A stretch of 64,000 bases of DNA from an uncultured Gemmatimonadota bacterium (GCA_902826615.1 CADEFN010000004.1:186001-250000), one strand, 5' to 3'; counted from the stretch's first letter, positions 32,493 to 42,110 are shown. The notes: generated from the sequence alone by a model not told the origin. Program-made: numbers and translations.

Positions 32493-34021
32493 GCAGTACC
32501 CGCGGATGGATTGCGGCGGCGATTCTCGCCGCTTGGGGTGCCGGCATTGCCGCACTCGCACAACGTGAACTGACACGCACACCAGCAGAGCGACTGGCGA
32601 TGGCCTCGGTGCGGGTGTCACCGGTCGCCAGCTATTTCACGCTCCGGCGCGGTCCACGCCACGCCGGCTTTTCATCGTTTACTACCGACACGGTTCCTGA
32701 CGGTCTCCTCTTCACCGACTACACGGTGAGTGAAGACGAGCAGGGTCGTCGCGGGGTGCGTCAGGTGGTGGTGCGGTCGTCGCGACTCCTGGCGCTGCGA
32801 GAAATTGTCATCGGGCAGGGTGTGCCAACGGCCACTGTGAGCGTGGGCGACTCGGCCGTCACCATCACCCGCGAGGTCGATGGCGGCCGACAGGAAACAC
32901 GCGCGTCATTCCGGCCACCACTGCTCGTCCCTGCGCTCGTGCCGACCGCCGTGGCACTCAGCGGACCACCCGAAGTGGGCGACAAAGCGGAATTCGATGT
33001 CTTCGACCCGGCGCAGCTTGCCATTCGCCGACTCAACATTCTTGTCCGCGCCGAGTCCACCTGGGTTGTTGTTGACTCCGCCGCGTGGGACGGGAAGACC
33101 CGCCGATGGACGGGAGTCCACGCCGACACCGTGCGCGCATGGCACGTGGTGGATGGTGGCGGGACCGTGAACAGCTGGGTGGATGAACAGGGACGACTGG
33201 TGGCCGGAACGCGCCCGGATGGGATGACGCTGAACCGCACCGCCTACGAAGTGGCATTCGAGAACTGGCGAAGCGCCGGCCGCGACCGACGCGCGCTGGT
33301 GGCCAGCGAAACGGACAGCACCAACGCCCGCAACACCTCACTCACTGATGTTCGCGCGCTCGACACCTTGCGGGTGCGACTCACACGGCTGCCCCTCAGC
33401 CAGCTTGGCGTGGCCAGCGACTGGCAGCGGATCGTTGGGGATACGGTGCTGGTGACGCGGCCTGTGGTGCGCAGCGTCAACCATGGATACTGGATCCCGC
33501 CACAGCGCGACTTCCGGGCGCAACATGCGCACGACCTGCAGGTGACACCCGGGATCGAGGTCGAAGCGCCCCTGATTGCCGCCACCGCCAAGCGGGTGCG
33601 GGGCCGCGACCCGAACCCCATGTCGGTGGCGCGGACGCTCCTGCGCTGGGTCGCCGATTCGATCGTCCGCGATGAGGTCCCGACCCCACCCAGCGCTCTC
33701 GCGACCTTGCGGTCGGGGCGAGGTGGTGCGGCCCACCACACGCACCTCTTTGTCGCGCTCGCGCGGGCGTCGGGGATGCCGGCGCGCCCGGTGCGCGGGC
33801 TCGTGGCCGCCGGACCGTCCCTGCTCTCACACGTTTGGGCCGAGGTCTGGTTGTCGGGTGCCTGGGTTCCCGTCGACCCGACCCTCGGCACCCTCCCGGC
33901 ATCCGCCAGCCATCTGCGTCTCCTGGTCGGCGGCGTCGAGGCCCAGGCCGAACTCGACCGGCTCATCCTGCGCAGCGAACGCACGGTGTTGTCCGCCACT
34001 CCTGCTGCTCACATCCCATGA
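32489..34021 (+). CDS. Membrane-anchored transglutaminase-fold protein lacking the catalytic Cys
   Basis: The 510-residue protein has an N-terminal helix ('WIAAAILAAWGAGIAALAQ'), a long beta-rich extracytoplasmic region, and a C-terminal transglutaminase-like core. The core reads 'GAAHHTHLFVALARASGMPA', then 'LSHVWAEVWLSGAWVPVDPT'. The His (HVWAEVW) and Asp (VDPT) of the triad are present, but the position that is Cys in the usual 'GDC.EH..LF' motif is Ala, so it is probably non-catalytic. Its ATG overlaps the macro gene (ATGA), and its stop overlaps the ABC ATPase start (ATGA), indicating one operon. Confidence 0.7.
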   Translation: MSSTRGWIAAAILAAWGAGIAALAQRELTRTPAERLAMASVRVSPVASYFTLRRGPRHAGFSSFTTDTVPDGLLFTDYTVSEDEQGRRGVRQVVVRSSRLLALREIVIGQGVPTATVSVGDSAVTITREVDGGRQETRASFRPPLLVPALVPTAVALSGPPEVGDKAEFDVFDPAQLAIRRLNILVRAESTWVVVDSAAWDGKTRRWTGVHADTVRAWHVVDGGGTVNSWVDEQGRLVAGTRPDGMTLNRTAYEVAFENWRSAGRDRRALVASETDSTNARNTSLTDVRALDTLRVRLTRLPLSQLGVASDWQRIVGDTVLVTRPVVRSVNHGYWIPPQRDFRAQHAHDLQVTPGIEVEAPLIAATAKRVRGRDPNPMSVARTLLRWVADSIVRDEVPTPPSALATLRSGRGGAAHHTHLFVALARASGMPARPVRGLVAAGPSLLSHVWAEVWLSGAWVPVDPTLGTLPASASHLRLLVGGVEAQAELDRLILRSERTVLSATPAAHIP

Positions 34022-34776
34022 TCGAGATCGTTCAGCTGACCAAGCGCTACGGCACCTTCACCGCCGTGAATGGCATCGATCTGGTGGTGCCACGGGGAGA
34101 ACTCTTCGGCTTTCTCGGACCGAACGGCGCAGGGAAAACCACGACCATGCGGATGGTCGCCGGCATTCTGCGGCCAACGGCCGGCAGCATCCGTATTGCC
34201 GGGATTGACATCGCCCTGGAACCGGTCGCCGCCAAGGCACGTCTGGGTTTCATCCCCGACCGGCCCTTCATCTACGAAAAGCTCACCGGCATCGAGTTTC
34301 TCCGTTTTGTCGCCGGGCTGTACGGGCAGGAAGGATCGGCCATCGAGCGGCGCGCCGACGAACTGATGGAGGCGTTCGACCTCACCGAGTGGCGCGACGA
34401 GCTGGTGGAATCGTACAGCCATGGCATGCGGCAGAAGATCATCATCTCCAGCGCCTTCGTGCATCGGCCGGAGGTCATCGTGGTCGACGAACCGATGGTC
34501 GGGCTGGACCCTAAAGCGGCCAAGACGCTCAAGGACCTCTTTCGCGAATACACACGGCGTGGTCACACCATCATGATGTCCACGCACACCCTCGAGGTGG
34601 CGCAGACGATGTGTGATCGGATCGGCATCATCCAGAAGGGGCAGATCCGTGCCTGCGGGACGATGGATGAACTGCGCGCCAACGCCGAACGTGGCGATGA
34701 AGGGCTCGAGGAAATCTTCCTGCGCCTCACGGGTGACAACGTCGGTCGCGAGCTCGCGGGTGTCCTCGATGGCTGA
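34018..34776 (+). CDS. ABC transporter ATP-binding protein
   Basis: From ATG 34018, which overlaps the previous stop, the 252-residue protein is a drug/ion-export type ABC ATPase. Walker A is 'GFLGPNGAGKTTTMRMVAGI', the signature 'YSHGMRQKIIISSAF' (SHGMRQ in place of LSGGQ), and Walker B 'VIVVDEPMVGLDP', with the H-loop 'TIMMSTHTLE'. It powers the permease encoded next. The substrate is unknown. An upstream in-frame extension to 33835 lies inside the preceding gene and is rejected. Confidence 0.92.
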   Translation: MIEIVQLTKRYGTFTAVNGIDLVVPRGELFGFLGPNGAGKTTTMRMVAGILRPTAGSIRIAGIDIALEPVAAKARLGFIPDRPFIYEKLTGIEFLRFVAGLYGQEGSAIERRADELMEAFDLTEWRDELVESYSHGMRQKIIISSAFVHRPEVIVVDEPMVGLDPKAAKTLKDLFREYTRRGHTIMMSTHTLEVAQTMCDRIGIIQKGQIRACGTMDELRANAERGDEGLEEIFLRLTGDNVGRELAGVLDG

Positions 34777-34809
34777 ACATGCGCTGTGCCTGACGCGGAG
34801 GGCGCGGTA

Positions 34810-36630
34810 ATGGCGTCGTCACTCCCGGTCGGCCCCGATCCCGGTCTCATTGCGCGCCATCGGATGCTGTCCGGTGCCCATGACTCGTTGACCATCGTGC
34901 CACCAGGGTACACACCCTCAGGTGGTCGTATCGTGCCCCCACCGCGCAGCGGTGACGCCTCGCTCTGGCATCTCCTGTCGCCCAAGTGGATGACGGCCCG
35001 CGCCCGCAGCGCACAGGGGGAAAAGGGCCGCGTGGCGCGCTGGCTGCTGTTGTCGTGCATCGGCCTCTTCTTCTGGGCTTTTGCCTTCGGCGCCGTGTAT
35101 CGCGTGCTGTCCTACTTCAAGGGTGTCCCCGAAATCGGACCACTCCTGGCCGGCAAGCTGCTGGGTGTGCTGCTGATGGCCTTTTCGTCCATCCTGTTGT
35201 TGTCGAACATCATCACCTCGCTGTCCAGCTTCTTTCTGGCGCGAGACCTCGACATGCTGGTGTCGGCGCCGGTGGACTGGCTCAAGCTCTATGGCGCCAA
35301 ACTGATGGAAACCACGCTGCACTCGAGCTGGATGGTGCTCCTGCTCTCCATCCCCATCTTTGCGGCCTACGGTCTCGTGTACGACGGGGGCATCGGGTAC
35401 ATCGGTGTGGTGCTGGGCGCCTACATCCCGTTTCTTGTCATTCCCAGCGTGTTAGGCAGCGCCATCACGTTGCTCCTCGTCAACATCTTTCCCGCGCGCC
35501 GCACCCGCGACATCCTGAGCGTGATCACGGTCATCGCCGCCGCTGGTGTGGTGGTGCTCTTCCGCCTGATGCGCCCCGAGCGCCTGGCCAAGCCTGAGGG
35601 CTTTCGGTCACTGGTGGAGTTCATCGCCATTCTGCGCGGGCCGACGGCCCCCGTACTGCCCAGTGAGTGGGTGCAGCAGAGTGTGATGGGGTGGCTCACC
35701 TACGACGTCGATCCGCTGCCGATGTACATGCTCTGGAGCACCGCGGCGGGACTCGTGGTGCTCGGTGCCATGCTGCACCGTGCGCTGTATCCGCAGGGTT
35801 TCAGCAAGGCACAGGAAGGCGCGCAGCGCACCATCCGGACCAAACTCCATCGCTCGGGATGGTTCGACCGGCTCTGGCCCTTTGGCGTCCTCCGTCGCGA
35901 GCTGGTCATGAAGGAAGTGCGCGTCTTCCTTCGCGACACCACGCAATGGTCGCAGCTCATCCTGCTGGCGGTGCTGCTGGTCGTGTATGTGGTCAACATC
36001 AAGTTCCTCCCGCTCAACGGCGAGGGGATGAGCTTCCTGATCGTGAACCTCATACCATTTCTCAACCTGGCACTGGCGGGTTTCGTGCTGGCGTCCATTG
36101 CCGCACGCTTCCTCTTTCCTGGCGTGAGTCTCGAAGGGCGCTCCTGGTGGCTGGTGCGTTCGAGCCCCCTGGAGATGGGTGACCTGCTGTGGGCCAAGTA
36201 CTGGGTGGGTACGATCCCGCTGCTGCTCCTCGCGCTGCTGATTGTCGGTGTGACCAACACACTGCTGCAGGTGAGTGTGTTCATGTTTGCGGTGTCGGTG
36301 GGCACGATCACCCTGATGACCCTTGCGCTGGGCAGCCTGGCCGTCGGCTTCGGGACGTTGTATCCCCGCTTCGAGACCGAAAACGCGGCCCAGATTCCGA
36401 CCTCCTTTGGCGGGTTGATGTTCATGATGACCTCGGTCTGCCTGATCGGGGGCATTCTGATGCTCGAGGCGCGACCCGTGTACAGCTACCTCTACAGCAA
36501 GTCGGTGGCTGGCACGGCAGACCCCACCGAGATGTTCACGGGTTTTGGCCTGGCCGCCCTGCTCTGCCTGACGATGACGTTCCTGCCCCTGCATCTGGCC
36601 AAGAAGCGTCTGGAGGCATTGGAGCGGTGA
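34810..36630 (+). CDS. ABC-2-type exporter permease
   Basis: From ATG 34810, preceded by GGAGG at 8-nt spacing, the product is 606 residues with many hydrophobic segments. Examples are 'RWLLLSCIGLFFWAFAFGAV', 'LLGVLLMAFSSILLLSNIIT', 'VLGAYIPFLVIPSVLGSAIT', 'LIVNLIPFLNLALAGFVLAS' and 'LLLLALLIVGVTNTLLQVSV'. The arrangement resembles two fused six-helix ABC-2 permease halves. It pairs with the ATPase 33 nt upstream. Ligand unknown. Its stop overlaps the GTG start of the cyclase. Confidence 0.75.
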   Translation: MASSLPVGPDPGLIARHRMLSGAHDSLTIVPPGYTPSGGRIVPPPRSGDASLWHLLSPKWMTARARSAQGEKGRVARWLLLSCIGLFFWAFAFGAVYRVLSYFKGVPEIGPLLAGKLLGVLLMAFSSILLLSNIITSLSSFFLARDLDMLVSAPVDWLKLYGAKLMETTLHSSWMVLLLSIPIFAAYGLVYDGGIGYIGVVLGAYIPFLVIPSVLGSAITLLLVNIFPARRTRDILSVITVIAAAGVVVLFRLMRPERLAKPEGFRSLVEFIAILRGPTAPVLPSEWVQQSVMGWLTYDVDPLPMYMLWSTAAGLVVLGAMLHRALYPQGFSKAQEGAQRTIRTKLHRSGWFDRLWPFGVLRRELVMKEVRVFLRDTTQWSQLILLAVLLVVYVVNIKFLPLNGEGMSFLIVNLIPFLNLALAGFVLASIAARFLFPGVSLEGRSWWLVRSSPLEMGDLLWAKYWVGTIPLLLLALLIVGVTNTLLQVSVFMFAVSVGTITLMTLALGSLAVGFGTLYPRFETENAAQIPTSFGGLMFMMTSVCLIGGILMLEARPVYSYLYSKSVAGTADPTEMFTGFGLAALLCLTMTFLPLHLAKKRLEALER

Positions 36631-37793
36631 GTTCGCGGGCGGTCATCCCGTCGCTCGCGACGCTCCGCGCCGCATGGCGGCTGGCGTGGAACGGCGATCC
36701 GCTGGAGTCAGACCTGCCCATGCAGGGCGAGCATCGGGTCGCCCGCTCGCGGGTCATCGTGGTCGGCACCCTGACGCTGCTTTCCCTGATTGTGGTGTCG
36801 CAAGACCCCGGCAACACCGGATACCGGCGCGCCGTGCCCGTGAATCTGGTCTGTCTGGCGCTGGCGCTCGTGGTACTCGTTGCCACTCGGCGGGGCACAC
36901 GGCCGACATGGATTTCGGTCCTGACCAGCATCGGCGACGTGTCGATGGTCTCACTGCTGCACGTGGCCGAGTTGCTGCAGACCACTCCGTCGGCCGCCGT
37001 GAATGGGCGCATCACATTTGCCGGCTACTTCTTTGCGCTGATCGGCACCTGCGTGCGCTGGGATCCTCGTCTGCCCCTGGTGGCCGGGGCGGTGGCGGGC
37101 GCGCAATACGCGCTGATCGCTGCGGCCGGCGCCGCCATGTGGCCCTCGACACCTACACCCGATGTGCTCGCGTACGGAGGCTTTGACTGGGGTGTGCAGA
37201 TCGAACGCGTGGTCACCCTCGTGCTCTTTTCGGTATCGTGTGCGGGCATTGCGCGCTGGTCCGTCCAGCTGCGCGCGTCGTCCACCCACGACGCCCTCAC
37301 CGGGTTGCTGAATCGCGGCACATTCGAGGGGCATCTGCATAACGAGTGGCTCCTGGCGATGCGACGCGGTGCGCCCTTGAGTCTCGCCATCATCGATCTG
37401 GATGAGTTCAAGCAGGTGAATGACCGCTGGGGACATGCGGCTGGCGACACCGTGCTTCGCGAAGTGGCGGCCATTCTCAGGCGTGACGTGCGACGATCCG
37501 ATCTGGTCGCGCGCTGGGGCGGCGAAGAGTTCATGGTCGCACTCCCGGGTGCGTCGCTGCCCGATGCCGCAGACCTCGTGGAGGAGTTGCGCACACGGAT
37601 TGCCGATACACCCGTCACGCTGAGTGGCGGTCGGGACGTGCGAGTCTCCCTCTCCGCCGGTGTCGCCGTGTGGCCCGTAGACGGCGCAACGGCTCAGGAA
37701 GTGATCGCCTGCGCCGACGAGCGACTCCTCATCGCCAAACGCGCCGGGCGCAACCGTGTTGTTACGGCAGTACCGACTGCGGCAGCGGTCTGA
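36627..37793 (+). CDS. Membrane diguanylate cyclase (GGDEF)
   Basis: The start is GTG 36627, overlapping the permease stop (GTGA); the 388-residue product has an N-terminal multi-helix membrane sensor (about residues 35-200) and a C-terminal GGDEF domain. The active site reads 'RWGGEEFMVALPG' (GGEEF, competent), preceded by an 'RRSD' RxxD inhibitory I-site five residues upstream. 'DLDEFKQVNDRWGHAAGD' carries the metal-binding Asp. It makes c-di-GMP from GTP. Its coupling to an ABC exporter and a transglutaminase-fold protein suggests control of a surface or secretion trait; this is inference. Its 3' end overlaps the convergent gene by 32 nt. Confidence 0.9.
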   Translation: MSSRAVIPSLATLRAAWRLAWNGDPLESDLPMQGEHRVARSRVIVVGTLTLLSLIVVSQDPGNTGYRRAVPVNLVCLALALVVLVATRRGTRPTWISVLTSIGDVSMVSLLHVAELLQTTPSAAVNGRITFAGYFFALIGTCVRWDPRLPLVAGAVAGAQYALIAAAGAAMWPSTPTPDVLAYGGFDWGVQIERVVTLVLFSVSCAGIARWSVQLRASSTHDALTGLLNRGTFEGHLHNEWLLAMRRGAPLSLAIIDLDEFKQVNDRWGHAAGDTVLREVAAILRRDVRRSDLVARWGGEEFMVALPGASLPDAADLVEELRTRIADTPVTLSGGRDVRVSLSAGVAVWPVDGATAQEVIACADERLLIAKRAGRNRVVTAVPTAAAV

Positions 37794-39153
37794 CTCGCGA
37801 TCGCCACGACCTAGCGACCGCCTCCAGCACGAGCAGAACGGCCGCGAGCCACCAGCACCACGCGCCCCACTCCACCGACGTCGTCACCCAGACACGGTCT
37901 CCCGTGGCCGCCGAATCGAGCCACACCCGCGTCGTGTTGCGCCATGTGGCAAAGGATGCGGGCGAGGTGAGCACGCCACCAACCACACTCCCACGTGCAT
38001 CGTTGTACTCGCGTTGCTCCGCGCGGTCGAGCTGCAGTGCATTCCCGCGCGACCATTCGAGTGCGAGTGCCAGAACGGCGGCGTCCTGTTCGTCGTAGAC
38101 TGAAATGCCCTGGTGGGCGATGGTCGCGCCCGCCGCGCTGAGCGCGGCACCCGGATCAAGCCGACCATGCTGCTGTCGTGGCGCCAGCGCGAGCGCGACA
38201 AGCACCGACGCGAGGGCTGCAGACACCACACTCCGTTGGCGAGGCCACTTCACTCCGGCTCCCACCAGGAACGCCGAGAGCGACACCACCGCCGCGCTCG
38301 CCAAAAGGACCCACGCCGCCGGTACCCAGGTGCGCCACGAGACGGTGGCCAGCACAAGACTCACCGAAGCCAGCACGAGCGCCAGCGCGGCGGTCACCCG
38401 CACACGCGCGACAAGGGAATCGGCCGTCAAACGCCCGCACAACAGAACCGCCATCAGTACCGCCCAGGCACCGTCCCTTCCCTGCAGCACTGAAAGCGGG
38501 CGCGCCGTCCCGGAGTCCACAATGACCTGATGCGACACCAGCACGGTGGTGAAGAGACACACCGTGGTCCACAGACTCCAGACCCACACCTGCTCCGGCT
38601 CGCTTGTCTCGCCGAGGGCATGAGCCAGGGTGGTGAGCGCCGCCCCCACCGTCAGGGGAAGCACCAACGCGAAGGCGAGCAGGAGAGGCACACGTGCGAC
38701 CGACTCCGCCGGTTGCCCATCGGCAGGGGTCCAGGGAAGCAATGCATGTGGTGCTCCGGCGATGGGAGCGGCCAGGAGCACCAGGGTGGCGGCTGCCATG
38801 GCAGCAACCGGCCATGTCCCGGTCACCCGGCGCGTGAAGAGCAGCCCGATCGCCGGTCCGAGCCCTGCCACCAGCATCCCGGCCCCGGCGGGATCTCCAA
38901 CAATCGAGAGCAGTCGTGTGGCGGTGGGCATCGACCGGAGCACATGACGCGCCACAAAGGTCACACGCAGCTCGGGGGTGCCCAGGTCTCGCAGCAGAAA
39001 GCCCGTCGCCACGAGCGCGAAGAGGGATGCCATGGCTAGCGCACGCCTGCCTTCGGTTTCGCGAATGCTCCCGGGGCCCGGCCGAAAGGCCGACGCCAGC
39101 GAGACCAGGGCAAAGGCCGCAGCGATCCAGAGGGAAAGTGTGCCGGCGCTCAT
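37762..39153 (-). CDS. Polytopic membrane protein, possibly CcmF/CcsA-like
   Basis: From ATG 39153 the 463-residue product is almost all membrane helices ('LSLWIAAAFALVSLASAFRP', 'VAAMAAATLVLLAAPIAGAP', 'VPLLLAFALVLPLTVGAALT', 'AWCWWLAAVLLVLEAVARSW'). The order of helices, the 'ARHVLRSMPTATRLLSI' segment, and a large late periplasmic loop recall CcmF, the haem lyase of cytochrome c maturation. The Trp-rich haem-binding motif (WWD) is not evident, so the assignment is weak. A frame extension to 39285 is rejected as Arg-rich. It is convergent with the diguanylate cyclase (32-nt overlap). Confidence 0.35.
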   Translation of the reverse strand: MSAGTLSLWIAAAFALVSLASAFRPGPGSIRETEGRRALAMASLFALVATGFLLRDLGTPELRVTFVARHVLRSMPTATRLLSIVGDPAGAGMLVAGLGPAIGLLFTRRVTGTWPVAAMAAATLVLLAAPIAGAPHALLPWTPADGQPAESVARVPLLLAFALVLPLTVGAALTTLAHALGETSEPEQVWVWSLWTTVCLFTTVLVSHQVIVDSGTARPLSVLQGRDGAWAVLMAVLLCGRLTADSLVARVRVTAALALVLASVSLVLATVSWRTWVPAAWVLLASAAVVSLSAFLVGAGVKWPRQRSVVSAALASVLVALALAPRQQHGRLDPGAALSAAGATIAHQGISVYDEQDAAVLALALEWSRGNALQLDRAEQREYNDARGSVVGGVLTSPASFATWRNTTRVWLDSAATGDRVWVTTSVEWGAWCWWLAAVLLVLEAVARSWRSRVRPLPQSVLP

Positions 39154-39181
39154 CCGGGCGCCCACCTGCCGTGATCGACCG

Positions 39182-39382
39182 TCAGTCGTTGTTCTTGCGC
39201 AGCGCCTCGGCCCGCACCTGGCCCATGACACGTTCGAGCGTCTCTTCCGCCCGCTCGCGTTCGGTAGAGTCCCAGGGGCCGGCATGCCGCTGCAGGTCGC
39301 GCACCTGATCGAGCATCTCGTTGATGAGCATGCGCAGCAGAAGGTTTTTCCGCGGCTGACGGTCCGATTCGGGCTCGCTCAT
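39182..39382 (-). CDS. Small helical protein, unknown function
   Basis: From ATG 39382 the 66-residue product is charged and helical: 'LLLRMLINEMLDQVRDLQRH' followed by 'ERERAEETLERVMGQVRAEA', ending 'LRKNND'. It has no signal or membrane segment. It lies 28 nt upstream of the CcmF-like gene on the same strand, so co-transcription is likely. The small upstream helical partner of a CcmF-like gene can be a CcmD/CcmH-type protein, but nothing in the sequence shows that. Confidence 0.5.
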   Translation of the reverse strand: MSEPESDRQPRKNLLLRMLINEMLDQVRDLQRHAGPWDSTERERAEETLERVMGQVRAEALRKNND

Positions 39383-39463
39383 GATTGGGAGAGTTGGGGG
39401 CGCACCGGCGCGCGCCCGACCCAACAATGATGTGCTGCGAGCTGCCTGCGCGCCACCATGTGA

Positions 39464-40948
39464 TCACGCCAGATCGCGATCCCGCGCCCACCCTAACGTG
39501 GCCCGCACGGCCCGCTGCCACCCCGAGCGGGCCAGCGCAGCGGCCGTCGGCGAGGGGCCTGGCGTGAAACGCGTGAACTCCCGGGCGGAGAGGAAGGCCT
39601 GTGGCGATGCCCAGACACCGGCGGCGACCCCGGCCAGGCCGGCCGCGCCTAACGCCGTGGTTTCGAGCATGGCCGGCCGCTCCACCGGAATCCCCAGCAC
39701 ATCGGCCTGGAACTGCATGAGCCAGTTGTTGGCAGTTGCACCGCCGTCCACACGCAGCCGGTCGACCACCACACCACCATGGGTCCGCACGGATTCGACT
39801 ACGTCGGCCGTGCTGAACGCCATGGCCTCCAGTGCAGCCCGTGCCAGGTGTGCACGCGAGGTCCCACGAGTCAACCCGACGATCGTTCCCCGCGCCTCGG
39901 TCTCCCAGTGCGGGGCGGCCAGCCCAGCGAGCGCAGGCACAAAGTAGACGCCGTCGTTCGAGCTGAGGGAGCGCGCCATGGCTTCCGTTTCGTCGGCACT
40001 CGCAATGATCTGTAGACCGTCACGCAGCCACTGCACCGCCGCCCCTGCTATGAAAATCGCTGCTTCGAGTGCGTAGGCCGGCTGGCCCACGTCGTCACAT
40101 GCTATGGTCGTCAGGAGTCCGCCACCCCCCGCTGGCCGCGTCTTGCCCGCGTTGAAGAGCAGAAAGGCACCTGTGCCATAGGTGTTCTTGCCCTCCCCCT
40201 TTTGCCAGCAACCCTGACCGTACAGCGCCGACTGCTGGTCACCGACCGCACCGCGAATCGGGATGGAGGCGCCGAGGTGTTCGGGTCGCGTCCATCCGAA
40301 GTTGCCGGACGACGGCCGCACCTCGGGGAGAAGTGTACGCGGCACACCAAAGAGCGAACACAGTTCGTCGCTCCACGCCAGGTGATTGATGTCGTACAAC
40401 ATGGTGCGCGACGCGTTGGTGGGGTCGGTCGCATGCACCTCCCCACCCGTCAGCTTCCAGATGAGCCAGGTGTCGATGGTGCCCACCGCGAGTTCGCCTG
40501 CGGCCGCACGCCGTGCCAGATCCGGCGATGACCGTAACAGCCACTCGATCTTGGTGGCCGAGAAATAGGCGTCGACCACCAGACCAGTGCGTGCGGCGAT
40601 GGCGTCAGCCTGCCCAGCCAGCTCGGCACAACGACCCGAGGTGCGCCGGTCCTGCCACACCAGCGCCCGTCCAACGGGTGTGCCGGTGGCACGGTCCCAC
40701 ATCACGACCGTTTCGCGCTGGTTGGTGATGCCGATGACGTCGGGTACCACACCCGCCGCCGCAATCGCCTCGCGTGCCGCGTCACGTGTCCGCTCGAAGA
40801 TCTCGGTGGCATCGTGCTCCACCCAGCCAGGCTGCGGAAAATGCTGCGTGATCTCGCGATACGCCCGGCCTCGTACGCTGCCGTCCTCACCAATGACTAG
40901 ACATGTACTGCCGGTGGTGCCCTGGTCGATCGCGAGGACGGTGCGCAT
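39464..40948 (-). CDS. glpK: Glycerol kinase
   Basis: From ATG 40948 the 494-residue product is a FGGY kinase of the glycerol kinase type. The N-terminal phosphate loop is 'MRTVLAIDQGTTGSTCLVIG', then 'ITNQRETVVMWDRATGTPVG', 'AVGDQQSALYGQGCWQKGEG', and 'YFVPALAGLAAPHWETEARG'. It phosphorylates glycerol to glycerol 3-phosphate, the substrate of the PlsB-like enzyme at 2.5-4.0 kb and a typical cargo of the OPA-family transporter at 60.5-61.9 kb. A frame extension to 41080 overlaps mtnA and is rejected. Confidence 0.95.
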   Translation of the reverse strand: MRTVLAIDQGTTGSTCLVIGEDGSVRGRAYREITQHFPQPGWVEHDATEIFERTRDAAREAIAAAGVVPDVIGITNQRETVVMWDRATGTPVGRALVWQDRRTSGRCAELAGQADAIAARTGLVVDAYFSATKIEWLLRSSPDLARRAAAGELAVGTIDTWLIWKLTGGEVHATDPTNASRTMLYDINHLAWSDELCSLFGVPRTLLPEVRPSSGNFGWTRPEHLGASIPIRGAVGDQQSALYGQGCWQKGEGKNTYGTGAFLLFNAGKTRPAGGGGLLTTIACDDVGQPAYALEAAIFIAGAAVQWLRDGLQIIASADETEAMARSLSSNDGVYFVPALAGLAAPHWETEARGTIVGLTRGTSRAHLARAALEAMAFSTADVVESVRTHGGVVVDRLRVDGGATANNWLMQFQADVLGIPVERPAMLETTALGAAGLAGVAAGVWASPQAFLSAREFTRFTPGPSPTAAALARSGWQRAVRATLGWARDRDLA

Positions 40949-40982
40949 GACGGTGGCCGGTGAAGAGAATGAGAGTGGAGAG

Positions 40983-42026
40983 TCAGGAATGTGCCGGCGC
41001 CGCGCCGGCAAAATCATACGGGGCGCGGAACACCCCTCGATCCGTGATGATGGCGGTGACCAGTTCGGCGGGGGTAACATCGAACGCCGGATTCAGGACC
41101 GCCGCCTCCGCGGGCGCGGTGGTCACTCCAAAGGGACGCGTCACCTCATGGGCGGGCCGCTGCTCGATGACAATGTCAGCGCCCGTGGCCGTCGCGGGAT
41201 CCACCGTCGATGTAGGGGCCGCCACGTAGAAGGGAATCCCGTGGTGTCGTGCCAGCACCGCCACACCGTAGGTCCCGATCTTGTTGGCCACATCTCCGTT
41301 GGCGGCGATGCGGTCAGCTCCAACGATGCACAGATCCACCCGGCCCTGGCGCATGAGGCTGGCCGCCATGTTGTCCGTGATCACGGTGACTGGAATGCCC
41401 GCACGGGCAAGTTCCCACGCCGTGAGACGGCTCCCCTGCAGCAGCGGGCGGGTTTCGCCGGCAATCACCGCCACGCGACGACCCGCCTCCACCGCCACGT
41501 ACACCGGCGCCAGCGCCGTGCCTATACCACTGGTTGCAAGTGCTCCGGCGTTGCAATGCGTGAGCACGGTCGATCCGTCCGTCACCAGGCTCGCGCCAAA
41601 TGCACCAATCGCACGGCACATACGGCGATCCTCGTGGAAAATCTCCGTCGCCTCCGCCCGCATGGCCGCGATCCCGGCCTCAGCGTCACCGGGGGTAGCG
41701 GCGGCCACACGCATCACCCGGTCGACGGCCCATGCCAGGTTGACCGCCGTGGGACGGGCTTCGCGAATGATGGCAGCAACATCCGCGAGCCGCTGCTGAA
41801 AGTCGGGTTGGCCGCCCAGCGTGCGCTGGGCGACCGTGACCAGCCCCATCGCGCCACATACCCCGATCGCCGGCGCCCCGCGGACCGCCAGCGTCTGAAT
41901 GGCCGACACCACCTCGTCGAGGGTCGCCAGATCCCGCTCGATGAACTTCCCGGGCAGCTCCCGCTGATCAATGATGCGCACGGCCGAGCCGTCCGCACTC
42001 CAGCGCACTGCCTCGACACTTTGCAT
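40983..42026 (-). CDS. mtnA: S-methyl-5-thioribose-1-phosphate isomerase
   Basis: From ATG 42026 the 347-residue product matches MtnA. Motifs are 'LAVRGAPAIGVCGAMGLVTV', the catalytic Cys in 'LTHCNAGALATSGIGTALAP', and the catalytic Asp in 'IVGADRIAANGDVANKIGTY', then 'HGIPFYVAAPTSTVD'. It isomerises methylthioribose 1-phosphate to methylthioribulose 1-phosphate in methionine salvage. It is 34 nt upstream of glpK on the same strand and diverges from the enoyl-CoA hydratase (84-nt gap). No other mtn gene is near. Confidence 0.94.
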   Translation of the reverse strand: MQSVEAVRWSADGSAVRIIDQRELPGKFIERDLATLDEVVSAIQTLAVRGAPAIGVCGAMGLVTVAQRTLGGQPDFQQRLADVAAIIREARPTAVNLAWAVDRVMRVAAATPGDAEAGIAAMRAEATEIFHEDRRMCRAIGAFGASLVTDGSTVLTHCNAGALATSGIGTALAPVYVAVEAGRRVAVIAGETRPLLQGSRLTAWELARAGIPVTVITDNMAASLMRQGRVDLCIVGADRIAANGDVANKIGTYGVAVLARHHGIPFYVAAPTSTVDPATATGADIVIEQRPAHEVTRPFGVTTAPAEAAVLNPAFDVTPAELVTAIITDRGVFRAPYDFAGAAPAHS

Positions 42027-42110
42027 ACCGCAAAGATGTCCCGGCCCCTGTGGTGGTTGGTAGGTGGCCAAAGACCTAGATTGCAGGTTGTCCCTTCTCC
42101 ACACCCGCCG

